Virus record (IMG/VR): IMGVR_UViG_3300025104_000004
Span: 1-31,480 of that record
Strand: one strand, 5' to 3'
DNA: 31,480 nt
Source of the DNA: a virus
Below are positions 1-9,200 of this stretch, piece by piece. Each line of letters starts with the position of its first letter. Position 1 is the stretch's first letter. The position numbers were made by a program, and so were the translations under genes. The notes under the pieces were generated by a model. It was given only the letters and a program-made list of their open reading frames with translations. It did no database searches and was not told where the DNA came from.

Positions 1-78
1 TAGCAGATTTGGCAGAGAAACAAAAGGAAAAAAGCCAATGTAAAGCTTTAATATACCAAATTTAAAGGAGATTAAGAC
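1..78 (+). other. Host flanking DNA upstream of the interrupted gene
   Basis: This short stretch lies left of the prophage and just before the start of the interrupted host gene. Two plus-strand frames are open from the window edge: one ends at a TAA at 63-65, the other at a TAA at 41-43. Either could be the tail of an upstream host gene, and the sequence does not decide between them. A good ribosome binding site (AAAGGAG) sits at 65-71 and serves the next gene. Confidence 0.4.
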
Positions 79-127
79 ATGAAATTCAAAGGTATTGATA
101 CACTCGCTGTTCATGCAGGGCAGGAGC
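79..127 (+). pseudogene. 5' end of a host O-acetylhomoserine (thiol)-lyase / cystathionine gamma-synthase family gene, cut by the prophage
   Basis: An ATG eight bases after AAAGGAG opens a frame reading MKFKGIDTLAVHAGQE, then Leu and a stop that lie in phage DNA. The segment DTLAVHAGQE is typical of the N-terminus of PLP-dependent Cys/Met metabolism enzymes, especially O-acetylhomoserine aminocarboxypropyltransferases, where it is normally followed by Pro-Asp. The C at 127 would be the first base of that Pro codon. About 16 codons of a roughly 420-codon gene are present. The remainder should lie past the other phage end, outside this window. The family call rests on only 16 residues but the pattern is distinctive. 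The choice between metY- and metB/metZ-type cannot be made. Confidence 0.7.
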
Positions 128-238
128 TGTAGCGAGATGAGATAATTTTAGGGGAAAAACTGTGATAAGTGGCTTCCGAAAATGGGCTGTTTTTTTCAAA
201 TTTAGTTTGATTTTTGATGTGCCAAACTCAGTTTTTGC
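128..238. other. Prophage right terminus (attR side) and terminal non-coding region
   Basis: The boundary is placed at 127/128. The host reading frame is lost there, and the phage DNA starts with 5'-TG, the dinucleotide conserved at ends of Mu-type elements. Two similar octamers, TGAGATAA at 138-145 and TGTGATAA at 161-168, are candidates for repeated transposase-binding sites; this is tentative without the left end for comparison. The stretch up to the stop of the last gene at 239 is AT-rich and holds no gene that I can support. A weak stem (TCAAA/TTTGA) followed by T5 occurs near 199-220 in the plus direction. The 5-bp target duplication cannot be confirmed from one end. Confidence 0.65.
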
Positions 239-1045
239 CTATAATATGACCGCTTCTGCGCCAAAATAACCCCCAGCTACAAAGTCGAAACTATAATCAT
301 ATTCACCGAATAAATCAATATATGAAAGTGTCTCTTTGCTGAATCTATGCACCCATATTTTTTTTTCATCATAAGAAAGTGTGGCATTGACGCCATAGAT
401 ATATTCTTTACCTGCGGCGATGCTATGGACATAATGTTCTGCCCTGCCTTGAGCGATGATGTTTAAATTTGAATTAAGCTTAAATAACCAATACTCTCCT
501 TTATCGCCAGAAACATAGGCATAAATATAATCATTATCTGATATTAGATTGCGTGCGTAGTTGTCTTCGGGCAATATATATTCATCTAAAAAGTTGATTT
601 CCGTATCAAACATGATAATTTTTGAGCTATTAGTATCGTAATTATAACCTATATAAAACAATTTATTTTTCAGAATACATAAGCACTGACCTGAATTTCC
701 TTCTCCAACATAAACAGGCTCTATCACAACCGATAAATCGCTTTTTTTGCGTTTCTCAATAGAATGTCCTCCGTCTATCAATAATAAATATAGATATAAA
801 TCATCAACACAGGCAGCACCATATTGATTATATAAAACATCTACGCTATGAATGAGTTCATGCGGATATTCTCTGTTGTATTTTGCTATGTGCATCGTTG
901 TGTAGTTAATATTGAGGCCAGAAATATAAATAAAGTCCTTGTCTATAGCAAAGGATTTAACGGCATTTCCTGATTCGCTGATATAGTTTTCCGTAAATAT
1001 ATTTTTTGAGCAATCAAGCGAAAATAGTTTCAAATCTTGTGCCAT
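239..1045 (-). CDS. Beta-propeller-like distal tail or accessory protein
   Basis: This protein of 268 residues is the last gene before the phage right end. It is made of repeated short blocks of the type aspartate, aromatic pair, Tyr/Ala, Gly, then a Lys/Asn-rich turn (for example DFIYISG, DYIYAYVSG, EYIYGVN). That pattern is typical of beta-propeller or sheet-repeat proteins. There is no signal peptide or membrane segment. The start is the ATG at 1045, which overlaps the stop of the preceding 59-residue gene as TGATG; an in-frame GTG at 1060 is the alternative. The gene is clearly more AT-rich than the head genes, as expected of a recently acquired tail-tip or cargo gene. Its position at the end of the tail operon suggests a virion tip or host-contact role, but I recognise no family. 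Confidence 0.75.
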   Translation of the reverse strand: MAQDLKLFSLDCSKNIFTENYISESGNAVKSFAIDKDFIYISGLNINYTTMHIAKYNREYPHELIHSVDVLYNQYGAACVDDLYLYLLLIDGGHSIEKRKKSDLSVVIEPVYVGEGNSGQCLCILKNKLFYIGYNYDTNSSKIIMFDTEINFLDEYILPEDNYARNLISDNDYIYAYVSGDKGEYWLFKLNSNLNIIAQGRAEHYVHSIAAGKEYIYGVNATLSYDEKKIWVHRFSKETLSYIDLFGEYDYSFDFVAGGYFGAEAVIL

Positions 1046-1224
1046 CAATGGGTCTCCCACGTAATATAAAAATACAATGTCTCTATTTCTGTTTCTGTCG
1101 GCTCTGTCTCTGTTATAGGTATTATTTTTGGTTTCACTGGTTTCATTCTGAAGACGCTTTTCATTCTTGCATCTGTCCGCTCTTTCTCGTTGAGTTTCCT
1201 CATTGTGAATTTAATTTCGCTCAT
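1045..1224 (-). CDS. Small hypothetical tail-operon protein, 59 aa
   Basis: This short reading frame fills what would otherwise be a 175-base gap. It starts with an ATG that overlaps the upstream stop as ATGA and ends with a TGA that overlaps the next start as TGATG, so it is coupled on both sides. The product begins MSEIKFTMRKLNEKERTD, is basic in its first half, has a Thr/Glu/Pro-rich stretch (TETEPTETEIET) and ends aromatic (LYFYITWETH). Exact coupling at both ends is the main argument that it is real. Function unknown. Confidence 0.7.
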   Translation of the reverse strand: MSEIKFTMRKLNEKERTDARMKSVFRMKPVKPKIIPITETEPTETEIETLYFYITWETH

Positions 1225-1925
1225 ACCGTAAAAGTTATCTCCGTTGCCTCATAGCCCGAAGCTGTTAGATAGGCTGTGTAAGTTCCCGATAACAAGTTGA
1301 ATCTCACTTGTCCAAGCTTGTCCGTTATCTTTTTGTTGCCTTGTATTGTTACCTCCGCCCCTTCAATCGGCGGATAGCCCGCTACATCTGCATAGACGGT
1401 GATCGTAGCTACTCCCTTATCGTATGTGATTGATACTCCCCTTGTGCCTGTAGACGTTGTCTGCGTGAGCATAATTAACTCACTTATAAATAATGAATGC
1501 GAAGGCGTAACAGATAACTCATACCTGATTTTTTCTTTCTGCAAGGTTTTCTTTGTCACCAGCGCCGTTATGTCCTTTCCTATCGCCGCTCTATGCTGCA
1601 ACCTGACAGTATCCCCAACCTCAACAAGCAAGCTTCTGATATCATGCAGGATTGTTACCCTTAGTTCTGGCGTTGAACTGACCCGCAATATCATATCTGC
1701 AACCTTCTCCGCCTGCCTCGTCATTTGAATCATCTGTAGGTCAAGCGTCTTTTTTGCGTCGCCATATAGCAATTTGGAGATAGGATTATGCTTTGTAATT
1801 GATGATTTATATTGCCCATCCTCATAGTCATAGGCATAATTCAGCGTAACTTCGTTACAGAAGTCCCCTGAATACATTGAGAATTCGCTTATTTCGTCCT
1901 CCATGAAATGATATCTTACTTCCAT
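1221..1925 (-). CDS. Tail-tip protein with C-terminal Ig/CarboxypepD_reg-like domain
   Basis: This is a 234-residue protein in the tail-tip block. The C-terminal 60 residues (GYPPIEGAEVTIQG ... GTYTAYLTASGYEATEITFTV) look like a beta-sandwich of the carboxypeptidase-regulatory or PEGA type, often found on phage structural proteins. The N-terminal part, with a run of Tyr/Asp-rich beta strands and a segment ending VGDTVRLQHRAAIG, resembles the later half of siphophage tail-hub proteins. The start at 1925 is preceded by GAGG with a 5-base spacer and overlaps the upstream gene by 10 bases; the ATG at 1964 has no ribosome binding site. Together with the two preceding genes it may make one hub that is encoded by a single gene in other phages. 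Confidence 0.7.
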   Translation of the reverse strand: MEVRYHFMEDEISEFSMYSGDFCNEVTLNYAYDYEDGQYKSSITKHNPISKLLYGDAKKTLDLQMIQMTRQAEKVADMILRVSSTPELRVTILHDIRSLLVEVGDTVRLQHRAAIGKDITALVTKKTLQKEKIRYELSVTPSHSLFISELIMLTQTTSTGTRGVSITYDKGVATITVYADVAGYPPIEGAEVTIQGNKKITDKLGQVRFNLLSGTYTAYLTASGYEATEITFTV

Positions 1926-2512
1926 CTTAACCTCATGACCGACTTCCCATTGCTGATCAACCATTGGGCATGAATGTTCATAGCCAATGCATCAAGGAAT
2001 TCTCTGATGGTTTGCTCTTCTTGCAATAGGCAGGCGATCTTCAAGTCCTCCGTCAAACAGTCGCTGTAAAAATTATAGATATCCTGCAAATCAAGCGAAG
2101 CCTCATCATATCCTTGAATGTTCAAAAACACATCAAGAATAATATCCGCCGGATTCTCAATCAGTTCCCCTGTCTCTTTAATCGATCCCTTGCCAGACAC
2201 TGAAACCCTCGAATCAAATTGAGGATTATCAAACACTATAGCAGCTATGCTTTTGCCCGTCTCGTCCTGATATGCCGTATAAGCCCTGTATCCGTGTGTC
2301 TTTGGCTCTCCGTCTATAAACACTTTGCTTATCTGCTGCATCGGCTTATCTGAAATATGGTAAATCAAGCCTGCTTTATCAATAGGGATGCAAGGAATTT
2401 TAGAAAAAGAAAAGTCGCCAAAAACAATTTTTAGAGTGCTAATGTTTCTTGGGTTTCTATAGACGCTTGTTTTCCTGAGATTTAATGTATCAAATAGTGT
2501 AAACCTTCTCAT
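1916..2512 (-). CDS. Tail-tip/hub protein (middle segment)
   Basis: The product has 198 residues and no signal peptide or membrane helix. It is rich in short beta-strand blocks (KIVFGDFSFSKIPCIPIDK, AGLIYHISDKP) followed by a helical C-terminal part (IREFLDALAMNIHAQW). That layout fits a domain of a siphophage tail hub. Its ATG overlaps the stop of the 114-residue gene upstream as ATGA. I cannot assign it to a named family. The role is inferred from its place between the large tail protein and the distal genes. Confidence 0.7.
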   Translation of the reverse strand: MRRFTLFDTLNLRKTSVYRNPRNISTLKIVFGDFSFSKIPCIPIDKAGLIYHISDKPMQQISKVFIDGEPKTHGYRAYTAYQDETGKSIAAIVFDNPQFDSRVSVSGKGSIKETGELIENPADIILDVFLNIQGYDEASLDLQDIYNFYSDCLTEDLKIACLLQEEQTIREFLDALAMNIHAQWLISNGKSVMRLRWK

Positions 2513-2853
2513 GTAGTGTTAAGCCTCAATGTAGTTTCTGTCAGTTTCCAACTGCTTACTATGCCTCTATAAATCAATATCGAGTTGTGGATATAAATTT
2601 CTATGAGCTTGTTATTCGGCAGCTCTTTTTCAAGTTTTCTGCTGAAATAATAATCCTCATTAGATAGCTCAACTACTGTATTAGCTGCTTCATAGGAGGA
2701 GCCTCCAGACATGCTCGTAGTGATATCCCCAACAGAGATAAGCAGATCACTCTCCGTGTATGCCTCCGGCACCTGCCAATAGACTATAACCTTATAGTCT
2801 GGCTTAATTCCTTGTTCAATGGCTGCTATTTCAGCAAGCCCAGCCTTTATCAT
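2509..2853 (-). CDS. Tail-tip protein, 114 aa (N-terminal hub segment)
   Basis: The small protein starts MIKAGLAEIAAIEQG. It contains a beta-rich segment (KVIVYWQVP, then SYEAANTVVELSNEDYYFS) and ends with alternating strands (IYRGIVSSWKLTETTLRLN). The composition fits a distal tail or hub N-terminal domain. ATG 2853 overlaps the upstream stop as TGATG; a GTG one codon earlier at 2856 is also possible. Its stop overlaps the next start as ATGA. This tight coupling of three tip genes argues for stoichiometric synthesis. The family is not recognised with certainty. Confidence 0.7.
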   Translation of the reverse strand: MIKAGLAEIAAIEQGIKPDYKVIVYWQVPEAYTESDLLISVGDITTSMSGGSSYEAANTVVELSNEDYYFSRKLEKELPNNKLIEIYIHNSILIYRGIVSSWKLTETTLRLNTT

Positions 2854-5800
2854 CACTCAACCCCCACAATCTGCAAGGCAAGCGAGTATATTCTGTCCGC
2901 ATCTGGAGCGTTCATATCGATATCACTATCAACCTCGATAGTGTCAATGCCAACCCTTGCTCTCAGGCAAGTATTGGGGTAATTAACATTAGGCAGAAAG
3001 TAAAAAGGCATATCATTATTTTTCTTTAGGTAATCTATCATGTCAATTAATGTAAGGTAATCATCATTCGTGATGAACGAGGCATAATTAACGCTATATC
3101 CTTTATTCACATGACTATACAAACTATAAGGTTCTCTTGAATCTGTCCGTACCATTTGGTACCGTGTCATCGGCTTAATCCTATCAGCATCAAGCGATAG
3201 CCTTGTTACTCTCCCCAAGAAAACATACCCTATCTCTCTTGTGCCTGAAGGTAAGAGAAGTCTGTAATATTGAGCCTCGATTGGCTCCTCTAAGTATAAT
3301 CTGCATATCAAACTACTGACAGTAAGGATATCATCAAAGACGAGCGTAGCAAAGTCAGGGACATTAGAGGCTTGGAATCTTACAGATGTCAAGTTGTGCC
3401 GATCTATCACAAGAGCATCAATCGTTACGGGAGTCGAGAAGCTAAATACAATATTGCCTGTGCCTTTCCATTTGCTGCGGGTCGGAAACAGCAGATTAGC
3501 CACTTTGTTGGTTTGTATGCAAAGGATTTCCCACGCATCATCAACCACAAAAGACGGGCTGACTCCAAAACTGAAGGCGATTTCAAGCCCATCGTGTAAT
3601 GGCTGATATTCCTTGCTGATATTGGCAGGTGATGACCAACTGCCGCCTTCCTCCCTCCAGACGAACCGTCCGCCCTCTACGCTGAATTCGAATACATCGC
3701 CAATCGCAAACGGCACGATACCATCGGTGATCTTAAAAGATAGATTAGTATGGCTATATGGCGCTGGATTGCCTCTGTCAAGATAGTAGTTTGGAAATGC
3801 TTGATCGCCTTTCACTTCAAATACGTATGTATTATCACCAGTGACTCCGCCGTGGAAGTGAATATTCTGCTTTGCCACCGTTGGCAGGTATGTTATGTCT
3901 CCTACTTGATAGGTTTTGTTAATACTGTCGGCTGATATTTTTACTTCTATTTTGTCGCCCTCAATAAGTGTCCCTCCGCAAGGCACGGAGATATGAAACG
4001 CAAACTCTTTAGTGTTCTCGTATCTCACATCTCCGTCCGGTAGCTGCATCTCAACAGTCGAGTAATACGGTGTATCCGTGAACGCAGGCAGATATGCCTT
4101 ATCGCCTATCACATCCCAATAATATTCTGCGTCAGGGTCGTCAATGTAGCAAGTGCCGCTTATTATACTATTTTTTTTTAAGCCATGATATCGTTCATAT
4201 TCAAGGATATCATCCACGAGCGTGCCGTGTAATACTAAATTAAATGAAGTGTCTGCAACATGAGCCCATGATGTATCCAATAATTTATTCCATGTTCCCA
4301 ATTCGTCATTCCATGATATCGAGGGTGGTTCACTCCCTAAGCATGTCCACACAGCATCACCATCATTGACAGTCTGATTTTTTGTAGTGGGCCATGTTGG
4401 TTCAGTGCTTCCTGAACGCCCACTCGTTGTCTGCAAGTAATAATATGCAACTGAGTTGACTGTTCTTTTTATTATTAATGCGTTGCCGGATGAAGAAGGC
4501 AACCAGCTATCTGAAATAATATAGTTACCAGTCAAACTCTTAACCAGCGATTTGTAATCATCAACTTGTTTTTCCAGTGCGGGATAATACATTACATTCG
4601 TCCATACAGCTGTCCCATCATTGACGGTCTGATTTTTTATAGTGGGCCATGTTGGTTCAGTGCTTCCCGATGTTCCCGCTGTTGTGCATTCAAAGAGATA
4701 CCACTTATCAGATGCCATGCCTCTTATTATATCTCCTGCCACATAGCTGGTAGATTTGCGCCATATCTGAACAGATTCTTCAGGAGCAACCATAATGCGT
4801 TGCGCTATTTTCTTGAACATATTGAAGTAGCTTGTTGTTGCAGTCACAAACGAATTTTCGTATAATTCACGGGCGGAAGACGCTTCCCGCATTCTATCAT
4901 ATATCGCATCCGTCCAAAATATTAAATCAGGAACTGTATTAGCCATTTCTATCTCACCTCCTTCCTCGTTTAATCCGAGACATTTATCGCCAAACCGAAT
5001 TGTAGGACATAAACAATCGGCTGGTTTCTTCTTATATTCCAGTGTTAATGTTTGCGCTTTAGCATTGACGCCCAGCCTCATTTTAAAACATATCGGCGGT
5101 GGCGTTACACCAATTCCTCTCGTAGCATATTTAACAACATGTTTCCAATTCTCACGCTCTCCTGCGGACAATTTCGGTAACCGTTTCGGGATTGTGAACC
5201 CCACGAAGCCAAAGCCCGCTCTCTCTCCTGTTCTTGCCTCTCCCATTCTTCCTGTTGATGAGCCTGAAACTTCCCAAAGCTCACTACCGACAATTTCATT
5301 ATTGATGCACTCAATCTTTATTAATTCTGTTTTTGCATTGTTGTTGATATAGATGTTATCAAGCTGACCAGCGTATTCACTTGATTTATCTGCCTTGTAT
5401 GGCATGAGAAAATAAGCATCTGTTTTCGTGGCAAACTCACGGCAGGCAGGGCTGTCTATAGCTCTTGAGGTGTCAATAACCATTGGACTTTCTATTAATG
5501 TAGATTTGGCTTTAACTTCTCTCCAGAAGTCCGCAATGGTAATTATGTTTGTGTATTCCTCTGTTACCGCACCTTTGATAACGGAGATTTTTCTACCGCC
5601 TGTTACAAAATAAACACTTTTCCCTGTTGGCACATCTTGCCTGATTGGAGTGATAAAATAATACTTCCACTTACCTTCTTCAAATTTCTTGTATTGCAAA
5701 TAGATATTAAGCCTATCCTCTCCGAATGCAATTCTCTTTGCGGTAAGAGGCACTTTATCGCCTTGCAAGGCCACTGTTTCATAATCCCACTCTTGCCCTT

Positions 5801-6281
5801 CAAGACCTGTGTCGCCAACTCGCAATTCTTTTATTGTTGAATAATTCGTCCTTGTGAAAACCAACATACTATCATCAATTACTATATAGATATCATTCCC
5901 GCCTATGCCTTCATGTTTTGCTTGAAACAACAATCCTTCAAGTTCCACTTGTGCTTTTGTTGTGTTCGTGCCGGTTGACAGACATAATACCCTGATTTTT
6001 TGCGCCTCAAGCCCTGTAACGGTAATATCCTCGATCTTGCCTGTGCCGGCGCCGCGAAAAACAGGCTGAGAAACTACAGGTAGTGTTACTGCAGTATCAA
6101 GGATTTTCACCTCTAATCTTTTATCATTGCTGCCCGAAAATGCCCCTCTGATTTTGATATTGCCTGTGCCCTTTTTAGACAGAGGATATATAAGAGGCGA
6201 TTTTGCAGACGGCATTACATCAGCCGTGATCACAGCATCAGATAATTTATTTTTATACAAATACCCTTGCAATCCGCTCAT
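2853..6281 (-). CDS. Large tail protein (distal tail / fibre-like, 1142 aa) with duplicated carbohydrate-binding-like module
   Basis: This is the second-largest gene of the tail block and lies directly after the tape measure, overlapping it by four bases (ATGA). AAGGAG lies 8 bases before ATG 6281; upstream in-frame codons lack such a site. The N-terminal ~430 residues are beta-rich. Residues ~520-660 contain two copies of a module with the motif SGSTEPTWP followed by KNQTVNDG and a Trp (xAVWT), known from phage tail and glycan-binding proteins. The C-terminal third has a discoidin-like stretch (VTIDALVIDRHNL, then FQASN) and a terminal beta domain resembling distal-tail proteins. It probably forms the tail tip and contacts surface glycan. 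The exact role of each segment is inference. Confidence 0.8.
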   Translation of the reverse strand: MSGLQGYLYKNKLSDAVITADVMPSAKSPLIYPLSKKGTGNIKIRGAFSGSNDKRLEVKILDTAVTLPVVSQPVFRGAGTGKIEDITVTGLEAQKIRVLCLSTGTNTTKAQVELEGLLFQAKHEGIGGNDIYIVIDDSMLVFTRTNYSTIKELRVGDTGLEGQEWDYETVALQGDKVPLTAKRIAFGEDRLNIYLQYKKFEEGKWKYYFITPIRQDVPTGKSVYFVTGGRKISVIKGAVTEEYTNIITIADFWREVKAKSTLIESPMVIDTSRAIDSPACREFATKTDAYFLMPYKADKSSEYAGQLDNIYINNNAKTELIKIECINNEIVGSELWEVSGSSTGRMGEARTGERAGFGFVGFTIPKRLPKLSAGERENWKHVVKYATRGIGVTPPPICFKMRLGVNAKAQTLTLEYKKKPADCLCPTIRFGDKCLGLNEEGGEIEMANTVPDLIFWTDAIYDRMREASSARELYENSFVTATTSYFNMFKKIAQRIMVAPEESVQIWRKSTSYVAGDIIRGMASDKWYLFECTTAGTSGSTEPTWPTIKNQTVNDGTAVWTNVMYYPALEKQVDDYKSLVKSLTGNYIISDSWLPSSSGNALIIKRTVNSVAYYYLQTTSGRSGSTEPTWPTTKNQTVNDGDAVWTCLGSEPPSISWNDELGTWNKLLDTSWAHVADTSFNLVLHGTLVDDILEYERYHGLKKNSIISGTCYIDDPDAEYYWDVIGDKAYLPAFTDTPYYSTVEMQLPDGDVRYENTKEFAFHISVPCGGTLIEGDKIEVKISADSINKTYQVGDITYLPTVAKQNIHFHGGVTGDNTYVFEVKGDQAFPNYYLDRGNPAPYSHTNLSFKITDGIVPFAIGDVFEFSVEGGRFVWREEGGSWSSPANISKEYQPLHDGLEIAFSFGVSPSFVVDDAWEILCIQTNKVANLLFPTRSKWKGTGNIVFSFSTPVTIDALVIDRHNLTSVRFQASNVPDFATLVFDDILTVSSLICRLYLEEPIEAQYYRLLLPSGTREIGYVFLGRVTRLSLDADRIKPMTRYQMVRTDSREPYSLYSHVNKGYSVNYASFITNDDYLTLIDMIDYLKKNNDMPFYFLPNVNYPNTCLRARVGIDTIEVDSDIDMNAPDADRIYSLALQIVGVE
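4345..4667 (-). repeat. Direct repeat pair of 68 bp, 255 bp apart, inside the large tail gene
   Basis: Positions 4345-4412 and 4600-4667 are the same 68-bp sequence with about seven differences by eye. The 255-bp period is 85 codons, so both copies encode the same module (GSTEPTWP ... KNQTVNDG ... VWT) in frame. The high DNA identity, including silent positions, points to recent duplication or gene conversion. Confidence 0.85.
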
Positions 6282-9200
6282 AACCTCACTCCTTTTAACT
6301 GCATCATCCGCTCCCATTCCGGGAATACCGTATCCCGCAGCCATCTTCTCGTAGTCAGCTCGTCAAATGTGTTGACTTGAAATGTGTTATGTATGCTCAA
6401 ATCTTTTTGTATTGCCACATCGCTCTGCAATGTCTGCAATGTTTCACCTCCAAGCAAATCAGGGACTGCTCTTTTGATATTGTTCATTGCAGACATCATA
6501 TCATTCTGCATTGATGCAACCACCATTTTTGTCTTATTTGCGATGATCTGAACAGCGTCATGGAATGTTTTTGGCATACCCAATACCATGTCTTGATAAT
6601 CAGTCAAGCCCTTCTTGAGCATTTTCATCTGTTCATCTAAAGATCGCGCCTGCATTTTTTCAATCTCTGCCTGCAGGTCTTGCTGCATAGCAATTTTAGC
6701 TTTGTCATATTCTGCTTGGGTTATTTTGCCTTCTGCGAGATACTCAGAAAGTTTATCTGCAATGTCCTGTTGTATTTTGTCAACGCCCTTCTTATATTCT
6801 TCTGCTGTAATTAAACCCTTCTTATAGTATTCTTTGAGTTCCCACAGCAACTCAGACTTGTCAAGCATAAGAGCCGTTATGATATCGCCGGTTAAATCTG
6901 CGAGAAATTTCTTTGCTTTCATCTTTTCATCTGTAAGCCTGCCAAGCTCGCCGATTACTTCTTTTGCTTCACTTGCAACTTGTTTAATTTTCTTAGTTCC
7001 CTCAACTGACGCATTCGCAACATTTTTAATCGTTGTCGTTATCGCTGCGCCAGTGCCGACTTGGAGTTTTTTGATGGCAAGTTCTGTTTCTTTAATATCG
7101 AATAATGTCTTTGCTATTGCGTCTGCATTGATAATTGTAGCTCTTGCTCCACGTCGTAGCTCGGCAAGCAGCCTCTTCAGTTGTTGTAGCTTGAACCTCA
7201 AACGCTCAATTTTCAGCGATTTCTCCTCCATAGCAAATGAAAAGTCATCCCCTGACCCGCCCTCCTTGAATTGCATCACAAACGATGATCCTGTTGGCAA
7301 AGACTTGATTTTATCTTTCATGTATCGTATGCCTTCGGTAAACGACATACGAGGAGAGCCAGAGTATTCGGTTTCGATAACAAGTTTTTTAGTTGTTACA
7401 TCGGGGATAGATGCTAACGCTTCCCTAACTCGCTCTACTGCGTTAATTGCTTCAGAATTGTTAATGTCTATTTTACGCTGTTTGTTTATGCTCTCATCGA
7501 GTATGTCAGTTTGTTCTTTTGCGTTGGCAACGAAATCCTCAAAAGTTTTTGCAAGTTCTCTTGTGGTTTTCTTAGAGCCAACAATTACGTTAGACCAAAC
7601 CTCGTTACCCTCAGTGTCTATTGTCTTGTAGAGCTTCGTGTATGATGCTTCTATCTGTCCAAGCTCTTTTTGAACTGTCTCTCTTAAATCTTTTTCAATC
7701 TTTTTTCTCTGCTCCGCCGATAACTCTGCATCATCAAGTCTCGCTTTTTCTTTTTCTGAAAGATACTTGAAATACTCATCTTCTAAGGCTATCATATCTT
7801 TTCTGTATTGAGACATTATGCGATATAACTCACCCTCCGCCGCCGCCTTTTTCGCGGCGTCCTCGCCAGCGGCCTGAATCAAATCATTCTGCAATGAGAT
7901 TGCTGACCGGTAATAAGACTCTAACGCTTGTTTTTTTCTCTCGATGTAGTCCTTGTACGTTATCTTATCTAATTCATAAGCCTCTTTAATTCTATTTATG
8001 TATTCAGTAAGCAAAACGCTAAGAGTTTTAAGCTCCTCTCTATCGAGTCCGATTTTTAACTCTATACTGTTTAGTTTGTTTATCGCTTGTGTTGTGTTGT
8101 CAACCGCACCTTTATGCTCCTTTAATGCGCCCGTAGCCCCTTCGATATTGGTTTTATAACCAGCAATATTTTCTTTTATGTTTGTTATAGTGCTTGCAAG
8201 TTTTTCTCCTGACTTGTTAAGCTCCTCTTGTTCTTGTCTTTTAGCATATAATGAGAGACGAACATCTCTGACAACAACCAACTCTTGTCTTAACGCTGCG
8301 ATATGCTTGTCGATTCCTGACGTGTCTGCAAATCCTATAGTAATAACCTCCATCATGTATTTCTTTACTGTCTGCCAGCCAATTTGAAGATATAAAAATA
8401 AAGCATGATAGTTTGCTATTACTACTTGCACCCACTCACCGATTTTCATCCCAAAAAACTCAAGGTCGCTTATCCACTTGCCGACTTGCCAACCTATGGC
8501 AAACGCCCCAAACACCAATGTCAACTTGTTTCCTAACAACGCAGCCGCCGTTGCAGCTAAGTTCAAAGCTGTTTTCAAAGCCCCAAGATAAACAAGCCAT
8601 TCGGCGATTACTGGCAAGGATGACCCGAATATCATAAACAAATGCGACACTATGCCAGCTAATCCTTTGAATGCGTCAATCAGTGATGACATAGCCGCCA
8701 ATACTTGATTAACCCATATTTGTAGCTGTCCGCTTGCTTTTAGTTCATTTATCTTATCAATAACGCCCTGCACGGCATCCTTGATTTTCGTAAACGCCCC
8801 TGCCTCTCCAAGTGCTATCATCGTCTGCTGCCATGCTGACTTTAGCGTGGACATCATGCCACCCCATGAATCCATCATCTTTGCTGACATGCCTTTATGA
8901 GCCTTTTCCAGCTCCTTGAACATAGCGGCAAGCCCCGTTTGCGCTGAGATAGAGCCGCTTTCAACAGCCTTGAAAAATGCTTGTAAATTATCTGTTGAAT
9001 ACCCAAGACCAGCCGCCATCGCTTTCATTGCTGTTGGGATACGCTCCCCCAACTGTTGCCGCAACTCTTCCATGCTGACAACGCCCTTGCTCGCCATCTG
9101 TTGTATCGCAAGCGAGGCAAGCTTAAGGTCTTGGTCTGTGCCGCCAAACGCTGCAATAGCATCAGCAAGCGTCTGCATAGAGCCGCCCATAGGGTCTATC

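Noticed and set aside
1916-1964. Programmed frameshift between the 198- and 234-residue tail-tip genes
   Set aside because: The frames are in the -1 relation, but the overlap has no X XXY YYZ heptamer, and a good ribosome site precedes ATG 1925.
6834-7631. Long open frame of 265 codons on the plus strand inside the tape measure gene
   Set aside because: It is antisense to an intact tape measure coiled-coil region, is rich in Ser/Leu/Phe as expected for the complement of Lys/Glu-rich code, and has no ribosome site or family signal.
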